Assembly (NCBI GenBank): GCA_002720855.1
Contig: PBIN01000004.1
Coordinates: forward strand, 105,259-169,258
Reading direction: 5' to 3'
Length of the DNA stretch: 64,000 bases
Origin: Rhodospirillaceae bacterium
GTDB lineage: Bacteria > Pseudomonadota > Alphaproteobacteria > MPNO01 > UBA2964
Positions 53,393 through 62,294 of this stretch are shown piece after piece. Made by a program: the position numbers and the translations under genes. The notes beneath the pieces are model-generated. The model was not told the origin of the DNA, made no database searches, and saw only the letters and a program-made list of their open reading frames with translations. Position 1 is the stretch's first letter. The number at the start of each line of letters is the position of its first letter.

Positions 53393-54868
53393 TTACTTGT
53401 CGATACCGCCCATCAACGCATATTTGATTTCGACGAAATCATCGATCCCGTATTTTGAGCCTTCACGTCCGATGCCAGATTCCTTCATTCCGCCGAACGG
53501 CGCCATCTCCGTCGAGATGATACCCTCATTGACACCGACAATGCCGTACTCAAGACCCTCCATGACGCGCCAGATCCGGCCAATATCCCGGCTGTAGAAG
53601 TAGGATGCGAGGCCAAACTCTGTGTCATTTGCATGTTTGATAACTTCTTCTTCGGTCTTGAAAGGAAACAATGGCGCCACCGGACCAAATGTCTCTTCGC
53701 GGGCAACCTTCATATCCTGGGAAACGTTGGTAAGGATTGTCGGCTGGAAGAAAGTTCCACCGAGTTCGTGCCGTTCGCCACCTAGGGCGACCGCAGCGCC
53801 GTTCTCAACGGCATCCGCAATATGCTCTTCTACTTTCTCAACCGCTGCCGGTTCAATTAATGGGCCTTGCTGGGTTTCCCCTTTAAGCCCGTCGCCAACC
53901 TTCATGGCGGAGACCGCAGCTCCCAGTTTCTCGGCAAACTCGTCATAAACGCCTTCCTGCACATATATACGGTTGGCACAAACACATGTCTGGCCGGTGT
54001 TGCGGAACTTGGACGCCATCGCACCCTGCACGGCCGCGTCGATATCAGCGTCATCGAACACGATAAACGGCGCATTGCCACCCAACTCCATTGAGACCTT
54101 CTTTACCGTACCCGCGCACTGTTCCATCAGCACCTTGCCAATCTCGGTCGAGCCGGTGAAGGTCAGCTTGCGAATGATTGGGTTTGCGGTGATTTCCCCG
54201 CCAATCGCCCCGGCGCTGCCGGTGACGACATTGAAAACGCCTTTGGGAATCCCGGCGCGCTCTGCAAGTTCCGCCTGCGCCAGCGCCGAGAACGGCGTCA
54301 TTGAAGCTGGCTTGAGTACCATCGTACATCCTGCGGCCAATGCCGGTCCCGATTTCCGGGTGATCATGGCTGCGGGAAAATTCCACGGGGTAATCGCCGC
54401 AACGACACCAATCGGCTCCTTGACCACAACAACGCGCTTGTCCGGCGCAAAGGTGGGAATGGTATCGCCGTAAAGACGTTTGCCCTCCTCAGCAAACCAC
54501 TCGATAAACGATGCTGCATAGATAACTTCGCCCATGGACTCTGCCATCGGCTTGCCCTGTTCTGCGGTCATCAGGGTGGCAAGATCCTGCTGATTCTCGA
54601 GCATCAACTCATACCATTTGCGCAGGATGCCGGCGCGCTCCTTGGCGGTCTTCGCCCGCCATGCGGGAAGTGCCTCATTGGCGGCTTCAATGGCACGGCG
54701 GGTTTCAGCGTCCCCCATTCTTGGAACAGTTCCCAGCACCTCACCGGTAGCCTTGTTTGTGACATCCATCGTGTCACCACTATCGGCATCGACCCATTGA
54801 CCATCGATATAGCACTGCTCGCGCACGAGGCTGGTATCGCTAATAGGCATCGACAAATCGCGTGGCAT
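53393..54868 (-). CDS. gabD: Succinate-semialdehyde dehydrogenase (NAD(P)+)
   Basis: 491 residues from the ATG at 54868, with GGGAG six bases upstream. Aldehyde dehydrogenase signatures: TPWNFPAAMITRKSGPALA, FTGSTEIGKVLM, ELGGNAPFIVFDDAD with the catalytic Glu, and NTGQTCVCANRIYVQ with the catalytic Cys. The ends match GabD. It oxidises succinate semialdehyde to succinate. Separated from gor by about 110 bases. Confidence 0.88.
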   Translation of the reverse strand: MPRDLSMPISDTSLVREQCYIDGQWVDADSGDTMDVTNKATGEVLGTVPRMGDAETRRAIEAANEALPAWRAKTAKERAGILRKWYELMLENQQDLATLMTAEQGKPMAESMGEVIYAASFIEWFAEEGKRLYGDTIPTFAPDKRVVVVKEPIGVVAAITPWNFPAAMITRKSGPALAAGCTMVLKPASMTPFSALAQAELAERAGIPKGVFNVVTGSAGAIGGEITANPIIRKLTFTGSTEIGKVLMEQCAGTVKKVSMELGGNAPFIVFDDADIDAAVQGAMASKFRNTGQTCVCANRIYVQEGVYDEFAEKLGAAVSAMKVGDGLKGETQQGPLIEPAAVEKVEEHIADAVENGAAVALGGERHELGGTFFQPTILTNVSQDMKVAREETFGPVAPLFPFKTEEEVIKHANDTEFGLASYFYSRDIGRIWRVMEGLEYGIVGVNEGIISTEMAPFGGMKESGIGREGSKYGIDDFVEIKYALMGGIDK

Positions 54869-54967
54869 CGTAATCTCCCTCAAATTTTCAAATTCACGAC
54901 GGACGAATGCCCATCGCGAGAAATTGGTTTCATTGTGTGCTTAATATAAGGGGCGAAGGCGCTCCTG

Positions 54968-56254
54968 TTAACCGGCTGTGGCCTCATTGTTTTGCGGTGG
55001 TTTTTCAGCTTCGAGTTCCCCGACATACCGGCGCACCAGAAAGTGTGCCCGTACCCAGAATATCAAGGCAATCAGTGCCCCAATGGCGATTGTCGGCTGC
55101 ATGCCGATCATGGAAGCAATCCAGCCGGCCACCAGCGCCCCGAATGCCGGCATTCCCCAGTTCAATACGATAAAGAAGCTCACCGCCCGAGCCCGCATCT
55201 CGGCGCTCGCGGCATTCTGAATTAGTGATTGCGCCGCCGTTCCGGTTACCAGCATCAGAAACCCGATCAGAAAAAGTGGAATAGCCGCGATCAGGAGACG
55301 ATCGATCTGGGTGAAGATAAAAAGAACCAAAGCAAGAAGCGCAAAAGAATCCGTGCACAGACGGGTCAGCCCATCCGTGCGACCGCGCCGCGCCAGCCAC
55401 AAACAACTCAACATTGCCCCGCCGCCAATGGTTGACAGGATCGTCCCGAGCCCTTCCTCAGGCAACCCAAACACCAGATCGGCATATCCGGAGGCAAGCT
55501 CTATGAATGGCCGGATGAAGAGGCCGGTCATGCCGAGCACAAACATCAGAAACCGGATGCCCGGAAAGCGCCAGACATAGGCGGCACCCTCCGCCATATC
55601 GTGTACCAGCTCCATCGAAATCTTGCCTTCACCACCGGCACCCTTGGCCGGTAGAAAAAACACCGCGACATAGAGCTGCACAAACGCCAGCGTCGCGATG
55701 CCGAACACCAGATCAGCACCGATGACCCCCTCTTTGACGAGAACGAGCAATCCTCCACCAATCGCGGGACCGATTAGCCGGCACCCGTTGAAGGTAGCTG
55801 AATTGAGGGCAACGGCTGAAGAGAGGTCATCCCGGGCAACCAACGCGTTGACCAATGCCAGACGCGGCGGGGTCGACATTGCTTCGGTAATGCCATGGCA
55901 GATTGTGAGGCCGAGGCACAGATAGATGGTCATGGCGTCGAAATAGAGAAGTAGGGTAAATCCTGCCCCAACGCCGATATAGCAAAGCTGCATCACCTTG
56001 ATGACACGGATATAGCCAATGCGATCCGAGATAGCGCCGGAAAATACCGACAACACGACCATTGGAAAGATATCGGCAAATGCCATTATACCGAGCCATG
56101 TCGTATCCTCGGTCAATTCCCAGGTCAGCCACAGAACCGCCGTCCGGTATATCCACCGTCCAATAGTCGACAGTCCGTTTGATATCCACCACAAACGAAA
56201 GGCTGGATTCGCCAGGGCCGGCCCTATACCGCCGAGAAGTGAGGACAAATGCAT
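54968..56254 (-). CDS. MFS transporter (MFS_3/enterobactin exporter-like)
   Basis: 428 residues, twelve predicted membrane helices. Beginning FRLWWISNGLSTIGRWIYR and the loop SGAISDRIGYIRVIKVMQ are typical of this MFS branch. The C-terminal tail is hydrophilic (ELEAEKPPQNNE). The family exports siderophores and drugs; substrate unknown. Divergent from the lysozyme gene. Confidence 0.78.
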   Translation of the reverse strand: MHLSSLLGGIGPALANPAFRLWWISNGLSTIGRWIYRTAVLWLTWELTEDTTWLGIMAFADIFPMVVLSVFSGAISDRIGYIRVIKVMQLCYIGVGAGFTLLLYFDAMTIYLCLGLTICHGITEAMSTPPRLALVNALVARDDLSSAVALNSATFNGCRLIGPAIGGGLLVLVKEGVIGADLVFGIATLAFVQLYVAVFFLPAKGAGGEGKISMELVHDMAEGAAYVWRFPGIRFLMFVLGMTGLFIRPFIELASGYADLVFGLPEEGLGTILSTIGGGAMLSCLWLARRGRTDGLTRLCTDSFALLALVLFIFTQIDRLLIAAIPLFLIGFLMLVTGTAAQSLIQNAASAEMRARAVSFFIVLNWGMPAFGALVAGWIASMIGMQPTIAIGALIALIFWVRAHFLVRRYVGELEAEKPPQNNEATAG

Positions 56255-56472
56255 AGCTGCGTTTAACTATTTCCGCCGAGTTATTCAATACGTAGTTCAA
56301 GCATATCTGAGACGTTCCCTCAGGGTCTGTTTCATCGCATCACCGCCAATGTTTCGGGGCCCAAAATCACGATTTTTTTGAACATCATGTGACGCTCCTC
56401 ACAGACCAGACCTACTACATATAGTAGTGTCAGAAGATTGCTGGAAATTGAGCGTTTAGAAAAGGCAGGTCG

Positions 56473-57045
56473 ATGGCTATTCCGCAGGATCTAAATGGTT
56501 CGCAGGAAGATTACGCTCAAAACCCCGATCTTGTTTCTTTAAAATTCTGCGTCGAGCGGAATGAAGCGCGCCGTCATCGCGCCTATCTCGATAGCGAGAA
56601 TATCCCGACAGTCGGCATCGGATTTAATCTCCGGCGTGGCGATGCCCGCGGCAAGATCGAAGCTTTCGGTCTCGATTACGATCAGGTCTGCAATCAGCAG
56701 ATCGAGCTCACCGACGATCAGATCGACAGCCTGTTGTGGGGCGATCTCGCGACGGCCATCGATGATGCCAGCGCATTGTTCTCAAACTTCGACGAGCTCA
56801 ATACCGCGCGGCAAATAATCCTGGTGGATATGGCGTTCAATTTGGGCAAAAGCCGCCTCAGCGGTTTCAAGAAGATGATCGCTGCCGTCTTGGCTAAGGA
56901 TTGGAACGAGGCAGCCGCTCAGATGATGGATTCCCGCTGGTATCGTCAGGTCAAATCGCGCGGCGAACGCAATGTTGAGGTCATGCGTACCGGTGAACTT
57001 GTGACGGACTACCTGCCCGCCGGAATCTCTTCCGCCATCGTGTGA
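56473..57045 (+). CDS. T4-type (GH24) lysozyme
   Basis: 190 residues. The catalytic set is intact and spaced as in phage T4 lysozyme: Glu31, Asp40 and Thr46 in NEARRHRAYLDSENIPTVG. NLGKSRLSGFKKMIAAV and the region SRGERNVEVMRTGEL follow the phage lysozyme pattern. No signal peptide, holin or other phage genes are adjacent, so it is a stand-alone phage-derived enzyme, domesticated or a relic. Confidence 0.85.
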   Translation: MAIPQDLNGSQEDYAQNPDLVSLKFCVERNEARRHRAYLDSENIPTVGIGFNLRRGDARGKIEAFGLDYDQVCNQQIELTDDQIDSLLWGDLATAIDDASALFSNFDELNTARQIILVDMAFNLGKSRLSGFKKMIAAVLAKDWNEAAAQMMDSRWYRQVKSRGERNVEVMRTGELVTDYLPAGISSAIV

Positions 57046-57124
57046 CACACATTTTCACCCAAATAAAAACTCGCTGACTATGCGGTTGCGCTGACGTCCA
57101 AGAACAGAAATTTGCAATGAACAA

Positions 57125-57904
57125 TTACCGATGCCGGCTTCGATTAAAGTCGGAACTCACTTCGCCGTACAGGCAGCGCGGCAAAAACGGGTAGCTGTCG
57201 GTTACAAAATAGACGTATTTGCCGTTTAGCGTGCCGCCATTGCAACGATCCAGCTTTTCGGAACCGCCAACGAATTCGTAATCTTCATTGAACATGCCAT
57301 CGTACTGTCCTGGCGGCCCGCCGGATGGTCTCTGGCCCTTCTTTAGTGCCCAACCCGATGGTTTGCCATTGGGGCGATAATGCATCTCGAAACCATCACC
57401 GGCATATCCGACCAGCGAGCTGCCGGACGTCTTCATCAAACTGCGGGCGATCCCGTGATAGTGATACAGACCGCCCCGCCCGACATGGGCATTGTTAAAA
57501 TCGAGCCCGAGCCTGCCGCGTGCGCCAAATATATCGAGACTCCAGTTTCGATCGCCATGTCGGCTATGACCGCGCCTCGCATCCGGGTCCCAAAAACCGG
57601 CCGTGTTGGGTCTGAACAACACGCCATTAACGGCGATCCCCACCGTTCCTCTGATCTTGGTCAGATTTTGGGTCTTCTTTGGCTTCAACGGCACGCAAAC
57701 ATAAATGTCTTGTTCAGAAATCGCGTTCGGATTGCCACGTCTGGGAAAATTTCCCGTTGTATGATCGGGAATGCCATTGGACGTAAAACAGCGATCATCA
57801 CCCTTAATTTCCATCTGAAACTTGTTGCTGGTAGCCGTCGACGCATGTTGCGCGCAGCCCAAAACCAGCAGGGAAAGAACCGTAATTGAAATCCCAATTT
57901 TCAT
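57125..57904 (-). CDS. YHYH-domain lipoprotein
   Basis: 259 residues. A lipobox LVLGC places the lipidated cysteine at residue 17. The name-giving YHYH motif is at 147-150 in GLYHYHGIARS, following GVLFRPNTAGFWDP and SLDIFGARGRLGLDFNNAH. Several cysteines could pair. Family function is unknown; the His-rich motif may bind metal. Single gene, convergent with the lysozyme. Confidence 0.78.
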   Translation of the reverse strand: MKIGISITVLSLLVLGCAQHASTATSNKFQMEIKGDDRCFTSNGIPDHTTGNFPRRGNPNAISEQDIYVCVPLKPKKTQNLTKIRGTVGIAVNGVLFRPNTAGFWDPDARRGHSRHGDRNWSLDIFGARGRLGLDFNNAHVGRGGLYHYHGIARSLMKTSGSSLVGYAGDGFEMHYRPNGKPSGWALKKGQRPSGGPPGQYDGMFNEDYEFVGGSEKLDRCNGGTLNGKYVYFVTDSYPFLPRCLYGEVSSDFNRSRHR

Positions 57905-58012
57905 CAGTACGAAATCTCCGAATGTAGAAACAAAACGCGATTAACTTACTTCTACAAAATCGAACAATGCCACGCAGCGTAAGACCGTACAAAACGCCTA
58001 GAGTGCTCCGAT

Positions 58013-58315
58013 CTAAAGGACGACGTTAAAGCCTTCAAACTCCGGATGTCCCAAATAAACGTCACTATGGTCGCCCGCACCCTTGTGAGCCTGACGGAAG
58101 GCCTCCGATTTGGTCCATTTCAAGAAATCGTCCTCGGATTTCCATGTCGTGTGTGATGCATAAAGGGTGTGCGTTTCTTCGTTCTTACCCTTTACCAGGT
58201 GAAACTCCATGAAGCCGGGGACAGTCTCCAAAGAAGAATCGCGCGAACGCCAAATTTCCTCGAAATCATTTTCCCTGCCTGGAACAATTTTGAATCTGTT
58301 CATCGCTATAAACAT
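58013..58315 (-). CDS. Antibiotic biosynthesis monooxygenase-fold protein (heme monooxygenase-like)
   Basis: 100 residues: MFIAMNRFKIVPGRENDFEE, then a central WRSRDSSLETVPGFMEFHLV, HTLYASHTTWKSEDDFLKW and FRQAHKGAG. This matches the ABM fold used by IsdG/HmoA-type heme-degrading enzymes, with the Asn and His positions of that group. A heme role is likely but not proven. No heme uptake gene is adjacent. Confidence 0.75.
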   Translation of the reverse strand: MFIAMNRFKIVPGRENDFEEIWRSRDSSLETVPGFMEFHLVKGKNEETHTLYASHTTWKSEDDFLKWTKSEAFRQAHKGAGDHSDVYLGHPEFEGFNVVL

Positions 58316-58433
58316 TTTAATGCATCCTATTTGTGTTCAACTAAATCGATAATGTACTCAAACGTAACGGAATGTCGAAGTTGATACTGTGTTCCACCTA
58401 CCCATACCCTCAAATGCCCCTATATTCACTTAT

Positions 58434-58589
58434 ATGAAAAGACTGACCGCAACACTCTGCCTGCCCCGTGCCATGCCGTTTGAAAGTGCGGCGGTAAATA
58501 GCAGCCGGTCGAAAAGTTCATTTTTAATCTGTTCAAGGCAAGGCGAAACGCTGTGCCCGGTTTCGCGAAGAAAGCAAAATTTTAAGTAG
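58434..58589 (+). pseudogene. Signal-peptide remnant of a Sel1-type gene
   Basis: The frame opens MKRLTATLCL, nearly the same DNA as the start of the 63485 minus-strand gene (MRNLTATLCL) and related to the start of the Sel1 protein at 63155 (MKTLTSILCL). After ten codons the similarity ends and the rest (PRAMPFESAAVNSS and on) resembles nothing. It looks like a broken or recombined signal-peptide start; the reading frame closes two bases before the next gene. Confidence 0.45.
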
Positions 58590-58590
58590 C

Positions 58591-59211
58591 ATGAAAATCT
58601 GTTTAATTTTTGGGCACTATAATACGAGAGACTCTTTCAATGCCGCCATTCGAGACACTTTTATCGACGAGGCAGAGAAAGAAGGGCACGAAATTGATCT
58701 AATAAATTTGTATGATGAAGAAGAGCAATTGCCCTTCTACAGAGGTGATATAAATCCACCTCCTCAATTAGTTTTGGATTATCGAAAAAGGCTCGAAAAT
58801 GCAGACGCGATGTTCTTGATGGGAGCATGTCACAATCTGCGGATGAATATTATTATCGAAAACTGGGTGGATTGGGTTTTGCATCCGAAATGGTATTTCT
58901 CATACAAATCATTACTACCGGAAAGCAGATTTTTTAAAAATTATGGCTACCCGGTCCCAGGCGCTTTAAAGGGCAAAATTGGAATTGTGTCGATAACTTA
59001 CGGCGGACCAGTGGTGAGTTATTTTAATTTTTCGTTTTTCGCGAATATTCCGTTCAGACGATTAAAGAAGTCAGTTTTCCTGTTGGGTGGATTGAGAACC
59101 AAATATTTGCGGTTTTTTTCAATTTTACCAAACATGGAAAAAGAAGAATTCGAGAAACACATGTTAAAAGTTCGCAAGTTTGCAAGGGGTCTTAAAAAAA
59201 TAAAAATATGA
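58591..59211 (+). CDS. Flavodoxin-fold NAD(P)H dehydrogenase (quinone)-like protein
   Basis: 206 residues, AT-rich DNA. It starts MKICLIFGHYNTRDSFNAAI, the phosphate-binding loop of NQO/flavodoxin-like enzymes, and continues MGACHNLRMNIIIENWVDWVL and GKIGIVSITYGGPVVSYFNF. Such enzymes reduce quinones or act as potassium efflux partners. A weak ribosome site precedes the ATG. Its composition suggests transfer. Confidence 0.75.
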   Translation: MKICLIFGHYNTRDSFNAAIRDTFIDEAEKEGHEIDLINLYDEEEQLPFYRGDINPPPQLVLDYRKRLENADAMFLMGACHNLRMNIIIENWVDWVLHPKWYFSYKSLLPESRFFKNYGYPVPGALKGKIGIVSITYGGPVVSYFNFSFFANIPFRRLKKSVFLLGGLRTKYLRFFSILPNMEKEEFEKHMLKVRKFARGLKKIKI

Positions 59212-59524
59212 AAACTGCCCATATTACGAATGCACAGAAACCTGCCTGTGGACGTATCCGTTAGAATTATAAGGGGTGTTGAGAATAGTGCCGCTATAAC
59301 CTTCAAGGAATCACTCCTTAGGGGTCGATTATTCTGATATAATAACAACTTAATCCGCTCCAAACTTGGTAAGGATTACGTTTTACACAGAAAACTACCA
59401 CCGAATTGGGAGTAGAAATTAAAAAGGGTCATCGGCCCCAATTTCCATTTCGATCCTATTGTTGGCAGGCTGTATCGTATCAAAGGAGGTGCCCGAAATG
59501 CCAGATCAAAGCCGGTCCCAAAGG
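59212..59524. other. Gene-poor AT-rich spacer with an orphan Shine-Dalgarno site
   Basis: About 310 bases. A textbook AAAGGAGGT at about 59482-59490 precedes an ATG at 59498 that opens only a 15-codon frame (MPDQSRSQRLSKTKD) ending at 59545 inside the convergent permease gene end. It could be the start of a truncated small gene. No hairpin terminator is obvious. Confidence 0.5.
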
Positions 59525-60253
59525 CTATCTAAAACTAAGGACTAGAATAAAAACCCCATAGGTAATTGCAAAAACATTGATCATTTTTGTAAACGCATGA
59601 CCTTCAATATTGTTAAATAATTTCTGCGCGGGAAAATAGAAAACTAGGGGGATGAATAAATAATATAACTTCGTAAAATCTACAGATTCGGAATCAATAA
59701 ACAAAATAAGCGAATATTGAACAATTCCCATTACGAGATAGCCGTACGATATGTAATTACGGGTTGCGTCCCGATCGTTGTTGTTCACCAAAGATGAAAA
59801 TATCGACAAAAATCCGCCACTCATGTTTGTAAAACCGTGAACTGAGCCAATAAATACCAAGCAAAACCTTCTATTCTTTAATAAAATTTTGTTTATTTTC
59901 GTAAACCTCTCCCGATTTAATATAATTACTGAAGATAAAATAAGAAAAAATGCTACATAGATTTTTATGTCTAAATCATTACTATAACTCAGAGCTATCC
60001 ATAAAAATAAAATCAGAAAAGGTAAGCAAAAAATATTGTATTCAGCGGCGAAGGGTTTAATCGAAGTTTTTGCACATGAAATCTGCAAAAGACTTATCGT
60101 AATCGAAATCGGTAATAGTAGAGTTAGTGTCGATTGAAAGTCATTTCCCAAAAGCAAAAAAGTCGGTGTCCCAAATAACAGAAGACCAACACCAAACACG
60201 GACTGTAATACAGACAGAAATAACACCAAGGAGATTTCAAGAGCTAATTCCAT
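59525..60253 (-). CDS. TSUP family permease (TauE/SafE type)
   Basis: 242 residues, almost wholly hydrophobic with seven or eight helices. The first helix holds LSVLQSVFGVGLLLFGTPTFLLLG (in part), a TSUP signature, and NMSGGFLSIFSSLVN is the second half-repeat. The family exports sulfite or organosulfonates. The DNA is strikingly AT-rich compared with the rest of the window, suggesting recent acquisition. Confidence 0.78.
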   Translation of the reverse strand: MELALEISLVLFLSVLQSVFGVGLLLFGTPTFLLLGNDFQSTLTLLLPISITISLLQISCAKTSIKPFAAEYNIFCLPFLILFLWIALSYSNDLDIKIYVAFFLILSSVIILNRERFTKINKILLKNRRFCLVFIGSVHGFTNMSGGFLSIFSSLVNNNDRDATRNYISYGYLVMGIVQYSLILFIDSESVDFTKLYYLFIPLVFYFPAQKLFNNIEGHAFTKMINVFAITYGVFILVLSFR

Positions 60254-60285
60254 AATTATATTAGATTTTCACAGTATAATTTTAT

Positions 60286-60540
60286 TCAACAGTGATGGAC
60301 TTTGTTCCAACGTGCGGGTTGATCAATTTCTAACCCCCTGTCACTGGAGTTTTTTTTTACACCATCATGCTTCGATGTAAACGAACCTGAGACGGAGTGT
60401 GTATCGATACCCTCTAGAACCTCATATCCCTTCGACTTCCTAGATGCATCTAGGTACTCCAGTTGGTCACCTACAATTGGGAATTTAAACTTCACGTCGA
60501 TGCGGTGGTTCACCCCATCGGGTTCAAGGTGAACGATCAA
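60286..60540 (-). CDS. Hypothetical protein or gene remnant
   Basis: An 84-codon frame from a TTG; the frame stays open further upstream to about 60600 without an ATG, running under the end of the preceding minus-strand gene (sequence GYKTSIIQLIVHLEPDG). The product includes VKFKFPIVGDQLEYLDASRK and no recognised domain. Start and reality are uncertain; it may be a decayed gene. Confidence 0.3.
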   Translation of the reverse strand: MIVHLEPDGVNHRIDVKFKFPIVGDQLEYLDASRKSKGYEVLEGIDTHSVSGSFTSKHDGVKKNSSDRGLEIDQPARWNKVHHC

Positions 60541-60584
60541 TTGGATGATCGAGGTCTTGTATCCACAAACTTGATCGAAAGTGA

Positions 60585-60857
60585 TTATTCGGGTGTTTCT
60601 ATCGAGGTCATCGTATAAGCAAAATGCTCTTCAACGATATCTTCGGTTAATTTATGGAATTTTGGGTCAGACATCATTGCGCCCATTGCTTCCATATCCA
60701 CATCAAATAGGGTTACTAGAGCAGTAGAATCATCTGCTCTTCCAGCAAGAGTTCTAGATTCGTCACAAATTTTTGACCGATTTTCTTCATCATCTGCGAA
60801 CACCGCGTGCCATGCTTCGTATGAAGACTTTAGTTTAACAATAACGTGGACATCCAT
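60585..60857 (-). CDS. Small hypothetical protein (ABM-like/DUF3764-like)
   Basis: 90 residues: MDVHVIVKLKSSYEAWHAVF, then DDSTALVTLFDVDMEAM and FHKLTEDIVEEHFAYTMTSI. The predicted beta-alpha-beta pattern with a conserved Trp early on resembles the dimeric alpha-beta-barrel of DUF3764 and monooxygenase-fold proteins. No function is known. Lies upstream of the 60286 frame. Confidence 0.6.
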   Translation of the reverse strand: MDVHVIVKLKSSYEAWHAVFADDEENRSKICDESRTLAGRADDSTALVTLFDVDMEAMGAMMSDPKFHKLTEDIVEEHFAYTMTSIETPE

Positions 60858-60916
60858 TGCTTCATCCTTGTTTTTTTCACTCGTTAACCATGCTAACAGA
60901 ATGTGACGATCAAAAG

Positions 60917-60954
60917 AAAAGACCCTGCATACTTGGGAGTAAACAGGGTCTTTT
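60917..60954 (-). terminator. Bidirectional rho-independent terminator
   Basis: An 11-base stem AAAAGACCCTG / CAGGGTCTTTT with a 16-base loop, T-rich on both strands. Lies 26 bases past the end of the 60980 lipoprotein gene, which it serves. Confidence 0.85.
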
Positions 60955-60979
60955 CGGTCACAGATTCAAAAATTCTTCG

Positions 60980-61636
60980 TCACTGGATATTAAAAAATAT
61001 CAATGGTTCCGTGTGCTCATAAACACCACCCTTCATCTTTAAAGAGATCCTCTTGGCGACCTCACCTTCGTAGATGGAATGGTGTTTGCCCTGTATCTCA
61101 ACAGATCCCGTAAATACGCGGAGTTTTGATTTGTCCCTGTTCCGAATTTTTATCAACAAGGGTTGATAGGGGTCCGGCGTCATCAACATGTTCAGTTTGG
61201 AGAATTCGGATTTGAATGACGCAAAATGATCAGTCGTCTCTAGTGCCACACGGAAGGGATAGGGTTTCTGTAGAGTGCGATTAGCGGTCTTCCTTATGCG
61301 GAGTACCCAAGGATCTTTTCCGTCCAGTTTCGTCTTATCGCCCGACACAAGCGGCAGATTACCGGTTATTTTAATCTCCATGCCCATCATAGATTTCGAA
61401 ATTTCGAAATCTTCTAAATCGACATAATTTTCGATAATCCCCTCATACCTTTTCACTTGTGTGCGGACCTCCGCGTCGTCACCCAAAACGCTCAGCACCG
61501 CTGAAAATGGGACGGATACCAATTTGCCGGCGATGCTTTTTTTTAAGTCGGAAGTTTTGACCTTGGTTTCGACGATCTCTGCCTTGCATCCAACCAAGGC
61601 AAACAAGAAACCGACACAAATTAATTTTTTCAGCAT
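60980..61636 (-). CDS. Hypothetical lipoprotein
   Basis: 218 residues. Signal peptide with lipobox LVGC (Cys17). The mature part has alternating charged/hydrophobic strands (MGMEIKITGNLPLVSGDK, YPFRVALETTDHFASF, LRVFTGSVEIQGKHHSIYEG). It loosely resembles DUF1439-type outer-membrane-facing lipoproteins, but the match is not firm. It follows the 61694 membrane protein gene on the same strand. Confidence 0.6.
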   Translation of the reverse strand: MLKKLICVGFLFALVGCKAEIVETKVKTSDLKKSIAGKLVSVPFSAVLSVLGDDAEVRTQVKRYEGIIENYVDLEDFEISKSMMGMEIKITGNLPLVSGDKTKLDGKDPWVLRIRKTANRTLQKPYPFRVALETTDHFASFKSEFSKLNMLMTPDPYQPLLIKIRNRDKSKLRVFTGSVEIQGKHHSIYEGEVAKRISLKMKGGVYEHTEPLIFFNIQ

Positions 61637-61693
61637 TTGGGTGCCTCTTTGATCTAACTTTGAGGTGTCTGAGTGTTTTTGCCCTACTTAATA

Positions 61694-62068
61694 TCAGACA
61701 GCGGTTTTTTTTGTTCCAATCGTAGCGAGGATGCCTCCAGCAAGCGTGAGGATCATACAAACTGCGACGAGCGTTCCACCTGTTATCGCGCCGATTATTG
61801 CACAAGCAATCAGCAGGAAACCGGGCATCCTTGATTTTGCACCAATAGAAATCGCCCCTAAAATAATCGTCGCAAAAGATGCGATTAAACCCAAAACAGC
61901 AAAGGTTGCGATTTCCGAAGATGCTGCGTTATCCACGGCGGTCTCATTCAGTGCCGCCGATGCCCCTTCTAAACCTGCAACCAAACCACCCGCAAACAAC
62001 GTAACAACCGCGGCAAATGTGCCGAAGATTCCGCCAATAAGTGCCACTATTCCGCCAGATTTCTTCAT
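61694..62068 (-). CDS. DUF4064-like small membrane protein
   Basis: 124 residues with four hydrophobic helices rich in Gly and Ala (GGIVALIGGIFGTFAAVVTL, ATFAVLGLIASFATIILGAI, GFLLIACAIIGAITGGTLVA). AAAGGAG lies upstream of the ATG. It resembles DUF4064 membrane proteins. Function unknown. The lipoprotein gene follows 57 bases downstream. Confidence 0.65.
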   Translation of the reverse strand: MKKSGGIVALIGGIFGTFAAVVTLFAGGLVAGLEGASAALNETAVDNAASSEIATFAVLGLIASFATIILGAISIGAKSRMPGFLLIACAIIGAITGGTLVAVCMILTLAGGILATIGTKKTAV

Positions 62069-62294
62069 TTACGATCACTCCTTTTTGAACAGTTGGTCTT
62101 GCGTGATCAATGTTTGGTTTCCATTTTTTGTTGCAACGCTCAATTACCGACCCCACTGATACACATGCTGTGTTTTCAAAAATTTTCAGAACAACAACAG
62201 CGAATTCACCAACAATTACACCACATTGTTAGAGTGCGATCTACGGCAAAAGGCGAGACTGACCTCGCGGCACTTAACCGATGTCTCAAAAGTA

